Shown piece after piece: positions 45,300 through 56,633 of a DNA stretch of 64,000 bases. The position numbers and the translations under genes are program-made. This DNA comes from Nymphaea colorata (lineage: Eukaryota > Streptophyta > Magnoliopsida > Nymphaeales > Nymphaeaceae), in assembly GCF_008831285.2 (NCBI RefSeq), contig NC_045146.1, positions 2,196,001-2,260,000 of the forward strand. The letters run 5' to 3'. The stretch's first letter is position 1. Each line of letters opens with the position of its first letter. A model generated the notes under the pieces. The model saw only the letters and a list, made by a program, of their open reading frames with translations, was not told where the DNA came from and did not search any database.

Positions 45300-48001
45300 A
45301 TAAAACCACTCATCCGTTTGCCTTAGTTCATTCCGATGTTTGGGGTCCTTCTGGAGTACCCACGTGTGGTGGTTGTCACTATTTTTTGACCCTTATTGAT
45401 GATTACTCTAGATGTACGTTCGTGTACTTATTGCGAGACCGTAGTCAGGTTCCAGCAGTTGTGAAAAACTTTGTTGCCTTTGTTGAGACTCAATTCCATA
45501 CAACTGTTCAAGCTTTCCGTACGGATAATGCTAGGGAATATGTCTCTCAATCCCTTGATGAGTTCTTGAAAGGCAAGGGTATTGTTCATGAAACCTCTTG
45601 TAGTTATACCCCTCCTCAAAATGGTATAGCTGAACGTAAAAATCGTCATCTTTTGAATGTTACCCGGGCCATTATGTTCCAACGCCATGTCCCGAAGCGG
45701 TATTGGGGTGATGCACTTCTCACTAGTGCACACCTCATTAACCGTATGCCTACTAGGGTGTTGGATGGTCAGTCTCCTTATTCTACCCTGTGGCCCACTC
45801 AGAATCCATGGCCTCTTACTCCTCGTGTCTTTGGGTGCAGTTGTTTTGTGCATAATCATAGCCCTACTCTCAAAAAACTTGATCCCCGATTTATTAAAGG
45901 AGTTTTCTTGGGGTACTCTTCCACTCAGAAGGGGTACAAATGTGTGGATCCCACTACTTCCAAAGTGTATGTTTCGAGGGATGTCACATTTCATGAACAT
46001 GAGTCGTATTTTCCGGTGAATCCTCTTCAGGGGGAGTGTATTGGGAACAAAGGGGAAGAGTATTCCTCTAATCAGCTGATTCAGTTTATAGAGTTTTTGG
46101 ACTACAAGGTTAGTCCCAGTGTGATTGACACGGTCACGGTCAGTAATGAGAAGGGCAGTTATATGGAAGGGGTCATGGTGGATGCTCAGCCCACTGTTGC
46201 CAGGGATCACTTGTTTGGCCAGGTTTATGTCAGAAAGGAGAAAGCTACAGTGGAAGATGCTGGTGATGAGGATAGAACCAATCCCAATCCTGTGATCTCC
46301 CTGGATGACCCAAGTCCATCGAATGGAGAGCTCCCCATTGCTTTGCGCAAAGGCACCAGGTCATGTACTTCTCACCCTATTCAGAGATTTGTTTCTTATG
46401 CTAAGCTCAGTACAAATTACAAATGTTTTATCACAACCTTATCCAAAGTTGTTATTCCCAGGTCGGTGGATGATGCTAAGGATGATCCCAAGTGGTTACA
46501 TGCTATGACGGAGGAGATGGGTGCGTTAGCTAAGAAGAAAACATGGGAAGTGGTTGATATCCCTAAAGGGACACACTTAGTTGGCTCTAAGTGGGTGTAC
46601 AACGTGAAGTATAAACCTGATGGCACTGTAGATCGATATAAAGCTCGTCTGGTTGCAAAGGGGTTCAGCCAGAAGTATGGGATTGACTATCTTGAGACCT
46701 TTGCCCCTGTTGCAAAGTTGAAGACCGTGAGGGTTATTCTTGCTCTTGCTGTGCACAGGAAGTGGCGCATGGACCAGCTTGATGTTAAAAATGCATTCTT
46801 GAACGGCCATCTGGAGGAAGAAGTCTATATGAGCATGCCTCCCGGGTATGTTCAAGAGGGAAAATGTTGTCACCTCAAGAAAGCTTTGTATGGCTTGAAG
46901 CAGTCGCCTAGAGCTTGGTTTGAGAGACTAAGGATCGTTATGAAGTCTACTGGGTACAAGCAAGGAAATGGAGATCATACCTTATTCATAAAGCAGAGAG
47001 ATGGTCTGGTGAGTCTTCTCCTTGTCTACGTTGATGATATGATTGTCACTGGCAGTGATGAGGAAGAAAACAGGAAGATGAAGGAGAGATTAGCTAAAGA
47101 ATTCGACCTCAAGGATCTAGGTAAACTGAGATACTTTCTGGGGATAGAGATTGCTCGATCAGAGACAGGGTTGGTTATGAATCAAAGGAAGTACACTCTT
47201 GACTTACTAAAGGAGACAGGTAAACTTGGTTGTAGGCCCTATCTTACTCCTATGGAATCGGGGACTAAGATAAGTATCAAGACAGACACTATTCTGGATG
47301 AGGAAGGAAAAGGGCGATATCAGAGGCTAGTAGGTAAGCTTATCTATCTTACTCTAACTCGCCCTGATATCACGTATGCGGTAAATGTGCTAAGTCAATT
47401 TATGCATGCTCCCACGGATTGTCACTGGAAGAGTGCAGAAAGAGTGTTGGGATATCTAAAGAATGACCCAGGAAAAGGACTGCTGTATACTCGACAAGAC
47501 AAACTTACTATTGAGGGCTACTCAGATGCAGATTGGGCAGGTTGCACTGACACAAGGAGGTCCACTACAGGGTATTGTATCTTTCTTGGAGGTAACCTAG
47601 TTGTTTGGAGAAGCAAGAGGCAAGAAGTGTGTTCGAGGTCTAGTGCAGAGGCTGAGTACAGGGCTGTTGCAATGGGAGTTACAGAGATGCTGTGGCTGAA
47701 GATCTTTTTGACTGATATTGGTGTGGAACTGGAAGATAAAATGAAGATGTACTGTGACAACAAGTCTGCGATTAATCTTGCCAATAATCCAGTTCTACAT
47801 GACAGGACCAAACATGTGGAGATTGATCGTCACTTTATCCGGGAACGCATTGACTCAAAGGAGCTGATTCTGCCATATATGAAGTCTGAAGATCAAGTTG
47901 CAGACGTCCTAACTAAAGGGCTTTGTACTTCTTCATTCGAAAAGAATGTTAGCAAGCTTGGCATGTTTGACATGTATGCCAAGCTTGAGGGGGAGTGTTA
48001 G
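45296..48001 (+). CDS. copia pol: integrase, reverse transcriptase, RNase H
   Basis: About 900 codons in a frame shifted relative to gag. There is no ATG at its start, since it opens with TTG, so it is the continuation of a broken polyprotein rather than a separate gene. The integrase shows the D,D-35-E residues in HSDVWGPS (residue 14), FRTDNAREY and YTPPQNGIAERKN. The reverse transcriptase has LDVKNAFLNGHLEEEVYM and the catalytic YVDDMIVTG. The RNase H has SDADWAGCTDTRRSTTGYC, SSAEAEYRA and TKHVEIDRHFIRE. The last codons overlap the start of the 3' LTR. All catalytic residues look intact. Confidence 0.92.
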   Translation: MNKTTHPFALVHSDVWGPSGVPTCGGCHYFLTLIDDYSRCTFVYLLRDRSQVPAVVKNFVAFVETQFHTTVQAFRTDNAREYVSQSLDEFLKGKGIVHETSCSYTPPQNGIAERKNRHLLNVTRAIMFQRHVPKRYWGDALLTSAHLINRMPTRVLDGQSPYSTLWPTQNPWPLTPRVFGCSCFVHNHSPTLKKLDPRFIKGVFLGYSSTQKGYKCVDPTTSKVYVSRDVTFHEHESYFPVNPLQGECIGNKGEEYSSNQLIQFIEFLDYKVSPSVIDTVTVSNEKGSYMEGVMVDAQPTVARDHLFGQVYVRKEKATVEDAGDEDRTNPNPVISLDDPSPSNGELPIALRKGTRSCTSHPIQRFVSYAKLSTNYKCFITTLSKVVIPRSVDDAKDDPKWLHAMTEEMGALAKKKTWEVVDIPKGTHLVGSKWVYNVKYKPDGTVDRYKARLVAKGFSQKYGIDYLETFAPVAKLKTVRVILALAVHRKWRMDQLDVKNAFLNGHLEEEVYMSMPPGYVQEGKCCHLKKALYGLKQSPRAWFERLRIVMKSTGYKQGNGDHTLFIKQRDGLVSLLLVYVDDMIVTGSDEEENRKMKERLAKEFDLKDLGKLRYFLGIEIARSETGLVMNQRKYTLDLLKETGKLGCRPYLTPMESGTKISIKTDTILDEEGKGRYQRLVGKLIYLTLTRPDITYAVNVLSQFMHAPTDCHWKSAERVLGYLKNDPGKGLLYTRQDKLTIEGYSDADWAGCTDTRRSTTGYCIFLGGNLVVWRSKRQEVCSRSSAEAEYRAVAMGVTEMLWLKIFLTDIGVELEDKMKMYCDNKSAINLANNPVLHDRTKHVEIDRHFIRERIDSKELILPYMKSEDQVADVLTKGLCTSSFEKNVSKLGMFDMYAKLEGEC
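47981..47995 (+). other. polypurine tract of young copia element
   Basis: AAGCTTGAGGGGGAG immediately precedes the 3' LTR. Confidence 0.9.
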
Positions 48002-48282
48002 AATATGTTGTTGTGGGAACCGGGGCCATATCTGGACCCGGTTCTATGGGGCGCGGGTACCGAGGCGGGCTCGGTACCCTAGGCAGCTTCTCCTCTCTCC
48101 CTCTATATATTGTCACTTATGTGTAAGTGTTGAATTAAGTGGAATAACATTTTTCTCTCTCCTAGGGTTGCGGTTGTGCACCTAGGTTAGAGCTTCTCCG
48201 TGGTTTTTCACCTCTCTTTGAGGTTTTCCACGTATATTGTGTGTTCCTTCTCTTTCTCTCCATCTTGGTGTGTGTTTCTACA
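47996..48282 (+). repeat. 3' LTR of young copia element
   Basis: 287 bp, 285 identical to the 5' LTR, followed by the TSD copy TATTA. Confidence 0.97.
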
Positions 48283-48866
48283 TATTATATATATATATAT
48301 ATTCCTCATGCTGTCTGCCTAGCATCAGGAATTTGTCTCATTGCAATTGTCCGATTGGTCTGTATTTTTTTTTTCCTTTCTTTATGTATATATATAAGAT
48401 GTAGCTATAGCTGTACCCAGCCATATATCTCCTCATACCTTTCCTACCCACACCCACATTTATTTGATTTAGCTTGTAAAAGACTAGCAACCTCCAACAG
48501 AAAAATTTCACTGCCTCCTAGGCAGATATGAACATAGATCTCCTGGGAGGGATGATATCTTGTTGAACATTATATTCAATAACTTATGGTAGAAGCAGTA
48601 TTATGTTATAGTAAAATTACTTATGATATATAGGATGTAAAGGTAGGTAAGGAATTTGGGTGGGAGTGCACTATTTGATGACTGTAACATGCTTCGGGTA
48701 AAGCAATTAACTAACAAACTGCTTTTTGAAAAAAATATTCCTTTTTAATCTTCAAAACTTTGGAATTATATACATCTCAAGAAAGAGAGGGAGTGATGAG
48801 TCGGTGCCAGATCTGACAGAGCTAATTTAAGCCATTGAAAGGGTATTGTATATGTTTGATTTCATG

Positions 48867-48903
<37 letters not shown>

Positions 48904-49312
48904 CTCATGCTGTCTTCCTAGCATCAGGAATTTGTTTCATTGCAATTGTCCGATTGGTCAGTGTTTTTTTTCCCTTTCTTTATATATATATATATATATA
49001 TAAGATGTAGCTATAGCTGTACCCAGCCATATATCTCCTCATACCTTTCCTACCCACACCCACAATTATTTGATTTAGCTTGTAAAAGACTAGAAACCTC
49101 CAACAGAAAAATTTCATTGCCTCCCTAGGCAGATATGAACATAGATCTGCTGGGAGGGATGATATCTTGTTGAACATTATATTCAACAACTTATGGTAGA
49201 AGCAGTATTATGTTATAGTAAAATTACTTACGACATATAGGATGTAAAGGTAGGTAAGGAATTTGGGTGAGAGTGCACTATTTGATGACTGTAACATGCT
49301 TCGGGTAAAGCA

Positions 49313-52300
49313 AAAGCTTGAAATGTAATGTCATCAAACGGAACATTGTTTCTGCTTGCAAAAGATCTGCAACCTCTATTCGAATAATGCCATGCTTCAA
49401 TCTAAGAGTATATGTACATATATATACTGCATCCACCTGACGTCTCTACCTGTTGTCAGTTGACATGCTGCTTAGTAGAAAGTGTTGGAATGTTCCTATT
49501 CAGTTTTATTCCTGGTGTGCCTTTTCATCTTATTGATTCATCTGTTTGTTTAATCCTCAGAAACTGTTGTAGTTTCATATTCCTACATCATTCTATTCAT
49601 TTCTGTAAGAGATATATATTTAGACTCTTGATATCCAATTGGCTCTCTTTTGCTTGTTTATTACTCATCTGCTATGCTGAATTTGATGCTGCACAAATTC
49701 AAACGAAAACTTTGTTTCTGTTGCTAATCCAGTGCATATGATAACTCTAGCTTGCTTTTTTTTTGGCTGCTGATCGTGGTTTCAATTTTAATGCAACTGC
49801 ATCTTTTGGGAGATTGATAGATGGTTCTTTGATGAATATTTTGTAGGTTTAGTTACTTGCTGATGGAGAATCTTTCACTTTACTACATGGAGTCCTAGAA
49901 CTTCACAATGCCAGGGTATAGTAATTCTTTAATGTATTGTGCATAGGGCAGCCACTACTTCTGTGAGCATTTGGAGCAGGATTGCTGATTGACAAGTTGA
50001 GAGCCGAGAAGGTTAATGAACCTCGTGCATTAACTACCTAAGTAGTTTGCCTTAACCAACTCACTTAGTTTGCAATATAAGGTGATTTTTTTCGACTCAA
50101 ACTTATTTTGTTGAGTATGTACATAAAACAATTGTACATAGCATAGATTTTGGATGCAAGTTTTGTTATGTTTTTTCTGCCTTGACAATTCTACATGCCT
50201 CTTCTTTCATTGGTAGCTAAGAAGTAGGCATAGAAAAGGAAGAATAAATCTGTTGATTTAGTCTCACAAATTTGGATGAACATGAAGTAATAGCTCTAGG
50301 CTTTCTCTTTCTCTTATCTTTTCCCACATGAACTGTTGAAAAGATCTCATGCTTTTCTATACAGCTGGAGCAGATTAATTAAGTCTTACAAATTTGAAGT
50401 TTGAACAAATAATCAAATTATTTCCTGTCCTTCTCTTTTGTATAATTTGAGCTTGTCCTAGATCATGTCTTCTGAAAAAGATCTGAGATTCTACTTGTTA
50501 GTGAATCAGTGCATGTATGTGTCTTGAGGCCACGTTGCACTGTAGCAATTAAGGTTGTAGTTTATAGTTGTATGTGTTCTAGTTTATAATTGTATGCATG
50601 GGTAGGCTTATGAGTTCATTTAGGGCAAAGTCATGTTCAGAGTGTTATTAGTTGTCATTAAATTGCATTCATAATTTGTGTGCTATGGTATCCAGGATAT
50701 ATGTATATGTAGGATATAATTGGTTGAGACTTGTGTTTGAAGTTAAATATCATTGATTCTAAGTTCAAGATTTTTTCGATGGCTTAAGGTTTCAAAATTT
50801 GCACCCTATTCTCCATGGAGAACAAATGAGATTATACATAAATGATAAAACTTGTATACTACTATAAGGTTTGTGCTAGTTGATTAGCTGGTTCAGTTCA
50901 TACAACCTGGTGCTACTTTCTATTTCAATGCTAATTCAAAAATTGGTTTTTGATGTTAGTGCAGTGTTCACACTTATATATCTGAAGGATTTTTTTGTGT
51001 ATGATTCCAGTTGCCAATTTTTGTATGATAATTGGTTAGTTTTGTTCATTTTGCTAGGACAGGTAACTGCATGTTCTATCTAATGTGAATTTCATGCATC
51101 ATTTGTTTTTTTGTTCATATTATTTTAAAATTTAAATGAAGTGAAGTTTTAAACTCAGCTAGTAAAACTGTACGAGTCAATTATTTGTTGAATTTTAAAA
51201 GTGTTTAATTTGTTTTTAATTTGCATTTTTTCAATTTGGTTGGCGAATAAATGTTTGCAGATATTGTGTCTGGCAAACCCGATGAGTTGTTTCTCCATCT
51301 TCTGGTCCAGTGCTACCTAGTATTGCATAATGTAACATATACTAGGCTATCTTAAGTCAAAATCAACTACTTTAAGAAACTTGTACCAAGAGCTTGCAAA
51401 GCTCTTACCATCTGTAGGAGAAATTCAGTTCTATCGTATTCTAGTTGTATCTGTGAGCAAGCGTGCATGTAATTTATATTTAATTGTTATTAGAAGCTCA
51501 TTCTGAAAACTTTTGAAATCATTTAAATTGTATTTGAACTTTGAATTAAATGCCTATCAGAAATTTATTGAACATGCCTGCAACTTGAATATCTACTAGT
51601 ACCTCCACCCATTTTGGCAACTAAATTCAAGCAGCACTGGGTCAGAAGACTCAGAACCTAAACTTAAAACAAATTCAGAGCCACCGCTCCAGATGTAAAT
51701 CTAGTGCTAAAGTACGTGAAAAAGGGTAGCTTCAACATGGTGATGACTAGAAATGTAAGAATGTTTCCTGTTTCCTGCTTCTTTGTGTCATGCATTTTGA
51801 TATTAGATTTTTAATGCTGCTAGCAAGATGCTCAAGTGAATACTGAATCAACTTGCTTCTCTAGCCTAACTTGCACGTACGTGTGTGTGTGTCTGTGTGC
51901 GAAAGAGAAAGAGAGAGAGAGAGAGATTGTCTCCGTGTCACTGCTATCTCTTTATTTGATAGTCAAGGACATTCCTTGCCTGGTAAGGGAGCGGAAAGTA
52001 TTCACCCCCGTCCCTGCCATTTTACGTTTTGTGTTGATGAGACATAGATAAAAAAAGGTCGGACCTGTGAGGGTCAACTATTTTACTGCACAAAACCTGT
52101 GTACAGTAAAGGGCATCATTGCAGATATTGTCATCATGCACGCTGAATGACTTGTTAGTCTTATATGTTGTTTTTTCATGTTTGCAGAGAAAATACTGAA
52201 CCAGGCATCTTTCCAAGGTTGGTCTAATTTACTATAAAACGCAAATCTGTATTGTCCAAACAGATATGGAAGTGATTGGTCTTGGTTTCAAGCAGTGAAT

Positions 52301-52446
52301 CTGCTCATCGATGTTGTTATGGTGGTAATAATGGTGATGAACAGAATTCATGTTTAATGTAGTTAACCGTGGAGTACGAATAATTTTACCAGCATTAGAA
52401 TTTCCATTTTATATTATTATGCATTTTTTGGAATCATCAATGTGTA
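49313..52446. other. intergenic, no gene recognised
   Basis: T-rich DNA with short frames that lack domain content or codon structure. A GT/GA microsatellite lies at about 51884-51926. No TE end was identified. Confidence 0.5.
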
Positions 52447-52690
52447 TGGATCTCCAGTTCTTTTCTCTTGTTACTAATAATCTGTCTGAAAAGACGCTTT
52501 TTTGTCAAGTATGTCAATATGATTAATTATGCATTTGCATGGTTCTTCTCTTGGCAACTCTTAACTTTTTTGTGGATCTCCAGTTCTTTTCTCTTGTTAC
52601 TAATAATCTGTCTGAAAAGACGCTTTTTTGTCAAGTATGTCAATATGATTAATTATGCATTTGCATGGTTCTTCTTTTGGCTACCCTTCT
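52447..52690. repeat. 126-bp recent tandem duplication
   Basis: TGGATCTCCAGTTCTTTTC and the next ~100 bases occur at 52447 and again at 52573, identical until about CATGGTTCTTCT, after which a few changes accumulate. The exact 126-bp period and near identity indicate a recent event (or an assembly artefact). It also yields an 84-codon frame that is just the repeat read twice. Confidence 0.93.
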
Positions 52691-55600
52691 TCTGCATAAT
52701 TCGCCTGTTTAGGTATTTGTGATTGTCATAGAGATTTAACGTCGAGATTGAAATTTTGCTCTTGTTGAGTTTAAAAATCTGCCTATTGAATAGTTTACAC
52801 AATCGAATATCTGTAGATACGTTATTGTCCTCTAACTAAAACATGGTTTTCGAACAGTTGTTTCCCTAGTAGACACCCTCAAGGAGTTTTTTCTTTAAGA
52901 ATATTATGGTAAAATTGCCTTGCAGGGGCCACCCATCTTTTGGCTATAATCGCAAAGCTGAGCCTGATATTTCTGAATTGCCTTCTAATGTTAGATTCTT
53001 CTTTTCTTCTAGAAGATGCTTGTGGTTGTTAAAGGTGGACCCTTGCTTTGAAAGCGAAGAGAAATTTGTTTTCAACCCAATTCAAGAATGTTCATTATTC
53101 ACCATTGTTCCAGCAGCTCCTCACTGATGTTGGCTTCTTTACCTTGCAGCCTAACTTGCTTCCAGCCATGGCCTAATACTCCAGCATTCACAACATATTA
53201 ATCAACACCTTGTTCGCGGTTTGAAATTTGTTGGCTCTGGACTTGAATAAATTTCTCAGGTGAGGTTTATACCCATGAACGAATCCATCAAGTATCATAT
53301 GAATTAAATGAAGGTTGAAATTGGAAAGTCCATAAAGCATAATTATCAGCATTGGTCTTAGTAGTAAGAAAGGTGGAAGCAGTGGAAGAGATGGGAAACG
53401 AGACCATGGTGAAGAAAGCTAATGAATCAAAACAAAAAGGAATGAAGAAGAGCAAATGTTTTATTTTAGTTGGTTCGATCTGTTATGATCTACGTCACTC
53501 TCTTAGCATCATCTAGCTAGAGTGTAATTGTCCTTTCTGCCCTTTAAATCAGGTGCGTTTCAGACAACGATTGATGTTATCCTTGGTGGAAGTCTTGATA
53601 ACCTTCCAGGCCCATTATCATTTTCATGATGCAGCCCCCTAGTATCCTCCTCTTCCTCTTTCCCTTATCTAGGACTCCTATGTTTGGTAGAAACCATAAG
53701 ATTGAGTCTTTCTTTCTTGATTTCAGCCACAGGCAGCGAGCTTGACAGCCAAAGGATTCCAGAGGATGAAAGCTTAATTCTCCATTAATCAAACTGTGAA
53801 GCATGCCTTGCTTTTATCTGGATCCACTTTTCATACAATCAATAACAAGAAAAAGGAAATTGTAGGGCAGCGTCTCCCTTTGGAAAGTCAGATTTAATGT
53901 TTGGGATCTATCTATTGCTTTTGACTAAGTTGCTTCTAAATTTCTAGTGAATGAGTGTGGATAAAGAAGTGAGGCAATATTTTCGTGTACGACAAGGAAA
54001 ATGATATCTTTGGCGTTTGTGGGTAGACTTAAATGGCGTTTATTTCACATTGGAAAAGCCACCAATTCAACATGGTCTATCATTAATTTTTAGAGTGAGT
54101 TCAGCTTTTTTTTTTCCTAAGGTATTTTGAGTGACACCTCTTCTTCTATTAAGGATGTCCAAGGGACATAGAATAGTTGGTTGGACTGGTGGGCTAGTGA
54201 AAGTTTGGTCGCCAATTTGATTATCATAGGCATTACTTTGAATTTGAATTGCAAATGGTAGATTTTTGCTCGCCACCCATGTCTCAAAGCAACCTTAGAC
54301 TATTAAAGTAGGGAAAAAGGGAGAGGGATTTCAACCTCATCAGGGTATCATCCTCTCTAACTACTTTATTTGGCTAGGACTGATAGAAGTTCATTAACTA
54401 ACAATAGATAAATACGGCACAAAATACATATACTGAGGTGTTTGGCTAATAACAAATCAATAGATGGAATCCAAATCCTAAAAACTTTGAAACAAAAGAA
54501 ATCAGTCAGGGAGCTTTCAATTTCTTTAATGTTCCAACATAAGAAAAGAAAAAAGACCAGATGATTTACTTAGCTAAAGCTTGGATTGGTTTGCCACAGA
54601 TAGAATCCAAAGGAGAAGAGACTTTATTCGGTTCATTCGCCTCATTTGATTGATGAGGTTGTGAAGCAAGGAATATTTCATACTTTTAAGAATTCCATTT
54701 GATAAATAAAATTAGTGTCTGAACAACAATTTGAGGAGTTGCAATTTTGGGCCAGGCCACCAGCAGGTACCCGGTACCCAACCTTAGTCAGGCCTAGGCC
54801 CGGAAAAGGGGCGGGCCGTTCCGATAAGCCCGGGTGAATCTGATAAAATTTTTATATTTTTATTATATATATATAAATATATATATATAATATTTTATTA
54901 CGATTAATAGTTTTGTAATCAAGAAAGTCCAAAAGGAGACATATTTATTCCTTACTATTGGAGTATTTAAGAAGCTCTAAGCATATATCTGTAAAAGCAC
55001 GTACATGACAAACTCCAACTAATCTCTCTCTCTCTCTCTCTCTCTCTCCATAAATTTTATCAAGAAGATGTGGTGATTAACCTGGCAAGTTTTCAAATGA
55101 AACATAAAAGATAAGCGCTATTAAAAAAAAATCATGTTTTCATTTTAAAGCACTTTGACACAAAGCATTATCGTCAATCAAAGAACAGTGATGACATATT
55201 TTAGATCTTATTGCAGCCATTGACTTTGTTTATAAGTCCACATACATATAACCAAGCATGTCCTTCTCTACTACCGGGCCCACCTCAAATGTCAAAACCA
55301 CAACAGCCACCACAACTTCTGTGTGTGTGGTTTCTTTCTTATAAACAGGCAAGCAATCTCATGTTGACATAAATAAAAAATATATGAACAAGTTCATTTC
55401 ATTTGTTCCCTTTTGATTACTTTTGTACTGTTGGGTTTTGTTTGCTGCAATTCTTTTTCTTTAGTTATGCCCTTTTTGTTTAGTTAGGTATTGATTTACC
55501 TTGCTAACTTTGGTACTAATTACACAACATGGACTCATTATTACCTACAATTACTGATTTAACATGAGACACACCTTGAATCTATGGTTCTTGCGAACTG

Positions 55601-55783
55601 TAAATTTGATAATAATGGATCTAAGATCTTTATCATGTCCCAAAGCAAGTCAGTTTTGATATCTGTGGATTTAAAGATGCAAGGTTTACTAATCCATGGC
55701 ACGATCCTTGTGACATCACTCGAACAAAAGATTTCAGATCTTATTAGAAATTAAGAATATGACATCTTTAAGAACACAGACAC
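52691..55783. other. intergenic, no gene recognised
   Basis: No supported exon. A 73-codon frame at 52906-53127 has an ordinary amino-acid mix but no recognised domain. A (CT)n tract lies at 55023-55048, and a GC-rich repeat related to 34480-34830 lies at 54745-54905. Confidence 0.45.
54745..54905. repeat. GC-rich repeat, second member of the GGGCCCGGG family
   Basis: GCAGGTACCCGGTACCC, GGCCCGG and GATAAGCCCGGG are followed by an AT-only tract, like the left half of the repeat at 34480-34830. Ends not defined. Confidence 0.4.
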
Positions 55784-55786
55784 TAA

Positions 55787-56021
55787 GGGGCGTTTTGGAA
55801 TTCTTGGATTTGAGAAATTCAGAATTTGAGAGCCGTTAGATTTAAGATCCAACCCTGCTGCTTCTGATTTTAAATCCGATATTTTCTCAATGTAGTAAGG
55901 ATCTTAAACATAGATTTTAGGTTTGACATAAGATCTTTAGTTTGATGAACTGTGAATTTATTTCAAAAGCATGCCACGTCTAAATCTGTTGATTTCAAAT
56001 CCAGAATAATCAAATGCCTCC
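55787..56021. mobile_element. Tourist/Harbinger-like MITE, TAA TSD
   Basis: The ends GGGGCGTTTTGGAATTC and GAATAATCAAATGCCTCC are imperfect inverted repeats, flanked by TAA at 55784-55786 and 56022-56024. 235 bp, non-coding, AT-rich with many GATTT(A/C)AAATC words. It resembles the MITE at 34962-35378 in end structure. Confidence 0.72.
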
Positions 56022-56024
56022 TAA

Positions 56025-56546
56025 GGTTAGTTCATAAGGACCTCGGATCTAAATTAGAGAATTGAGGTAATCTGACACCCGCCCATATGTTTTCTTTCAT
56101 GCCTTTAGGAACTTGAGAATTGAGAAATCTATAAGTACAGGTTTTATTTTTTATAAAATAAAAGAAAGTAGTACCCACGGAAATCAAACTGACTACATAG
56201 GCGTTGACTATGCTTTCCCAAAATGAGATGTCATTTCAATGAAAAATGCTATCAACAGAATACAGATAGATGGATTGGCCTAATGTCAATAAATTAATAG
56301 GCACCGTCCATAGCCAAGATGGCTATTTATTAAATTAGTGACTTATTAAATTAATGACCATGATTTAGTCAATGACATGGCTTACGTTATGGGGATATAT
56401 AACGGACATTAAATGCAATTATGCAACCAATGGAATGAAACAAAGAGGCGACGAAAAAGAAATATTTTGATTTTTTAGTCAAACGAGACACCATCATTGT
56501 GAGACAGAGCTGAGTGATTGAGTATAACCAAAGTGTCATTCAATTT

Positions 56547-56633
<87 letters not shown>

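Larger units (their letters stand above)
42970..48282 (+). mobile_element. young Ty1/copia LTR retrotransposon, nearly intact
   Basis: 5313 bp with 287-bp LTRs (42970-43256, 47996-48282) differing at two positions, TG...CA ends, and the TSD TATTA (42965-42969, 48283-48287). It has a canonical primer site TGGTATCAGAGC and a purine tract before the 3' LTR. The gene order gag-protease-integrase-RT-RNase H identifies Ty1/copia (Pseudoviridae-like). The single gag-pol frame is broken by a TAA at 44970-44972 and a frameshift at about 45296. This copy is therefore unlikely to move by itself, but it could be mobilised by an intact relative. LTR identity implies recent insertion. Confidence 0.97.
42822..49312. 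repeat. 0.6-kb tandem duplication, one unit split by a copia element
   Basis: Unit A is 42822-42969 plus 48288-48706 (about 567 bp without the transposon). Unit B is 48707-49312. Both begin TTAACTAACAAAC and share, in order, a GATGAGTC(A/G)GTGCCAGATC block, an AT run, a TTCCTCATGCTGTCT block, a GCAGATATGAACATAGATCT block and an ATGCTTCGGGTAAAGCA end. The units differ at scattered sites and in AT-run length. The copia element lies only in unit A, so unit B shows the pre-insertion structure. Confidence 0.9.

Noticed and set aside
45428-46210. 260-codon antisense frame inside copia pol
   Set aside because: A shadow frame opposite a well-identified integrase; no domain.
49412-49741. 109-codon Cys/Leu/Ile-rich frame resembling a membrane protein
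   Set aside because: T-rich intergenic DNA gives hydrophobic frames by chance; no splice or domain support.
52906-53127. 73-codon frame, possible terminal exon
   Set aside because: No partner exon, domain or polyadenylation context could be tied to it.
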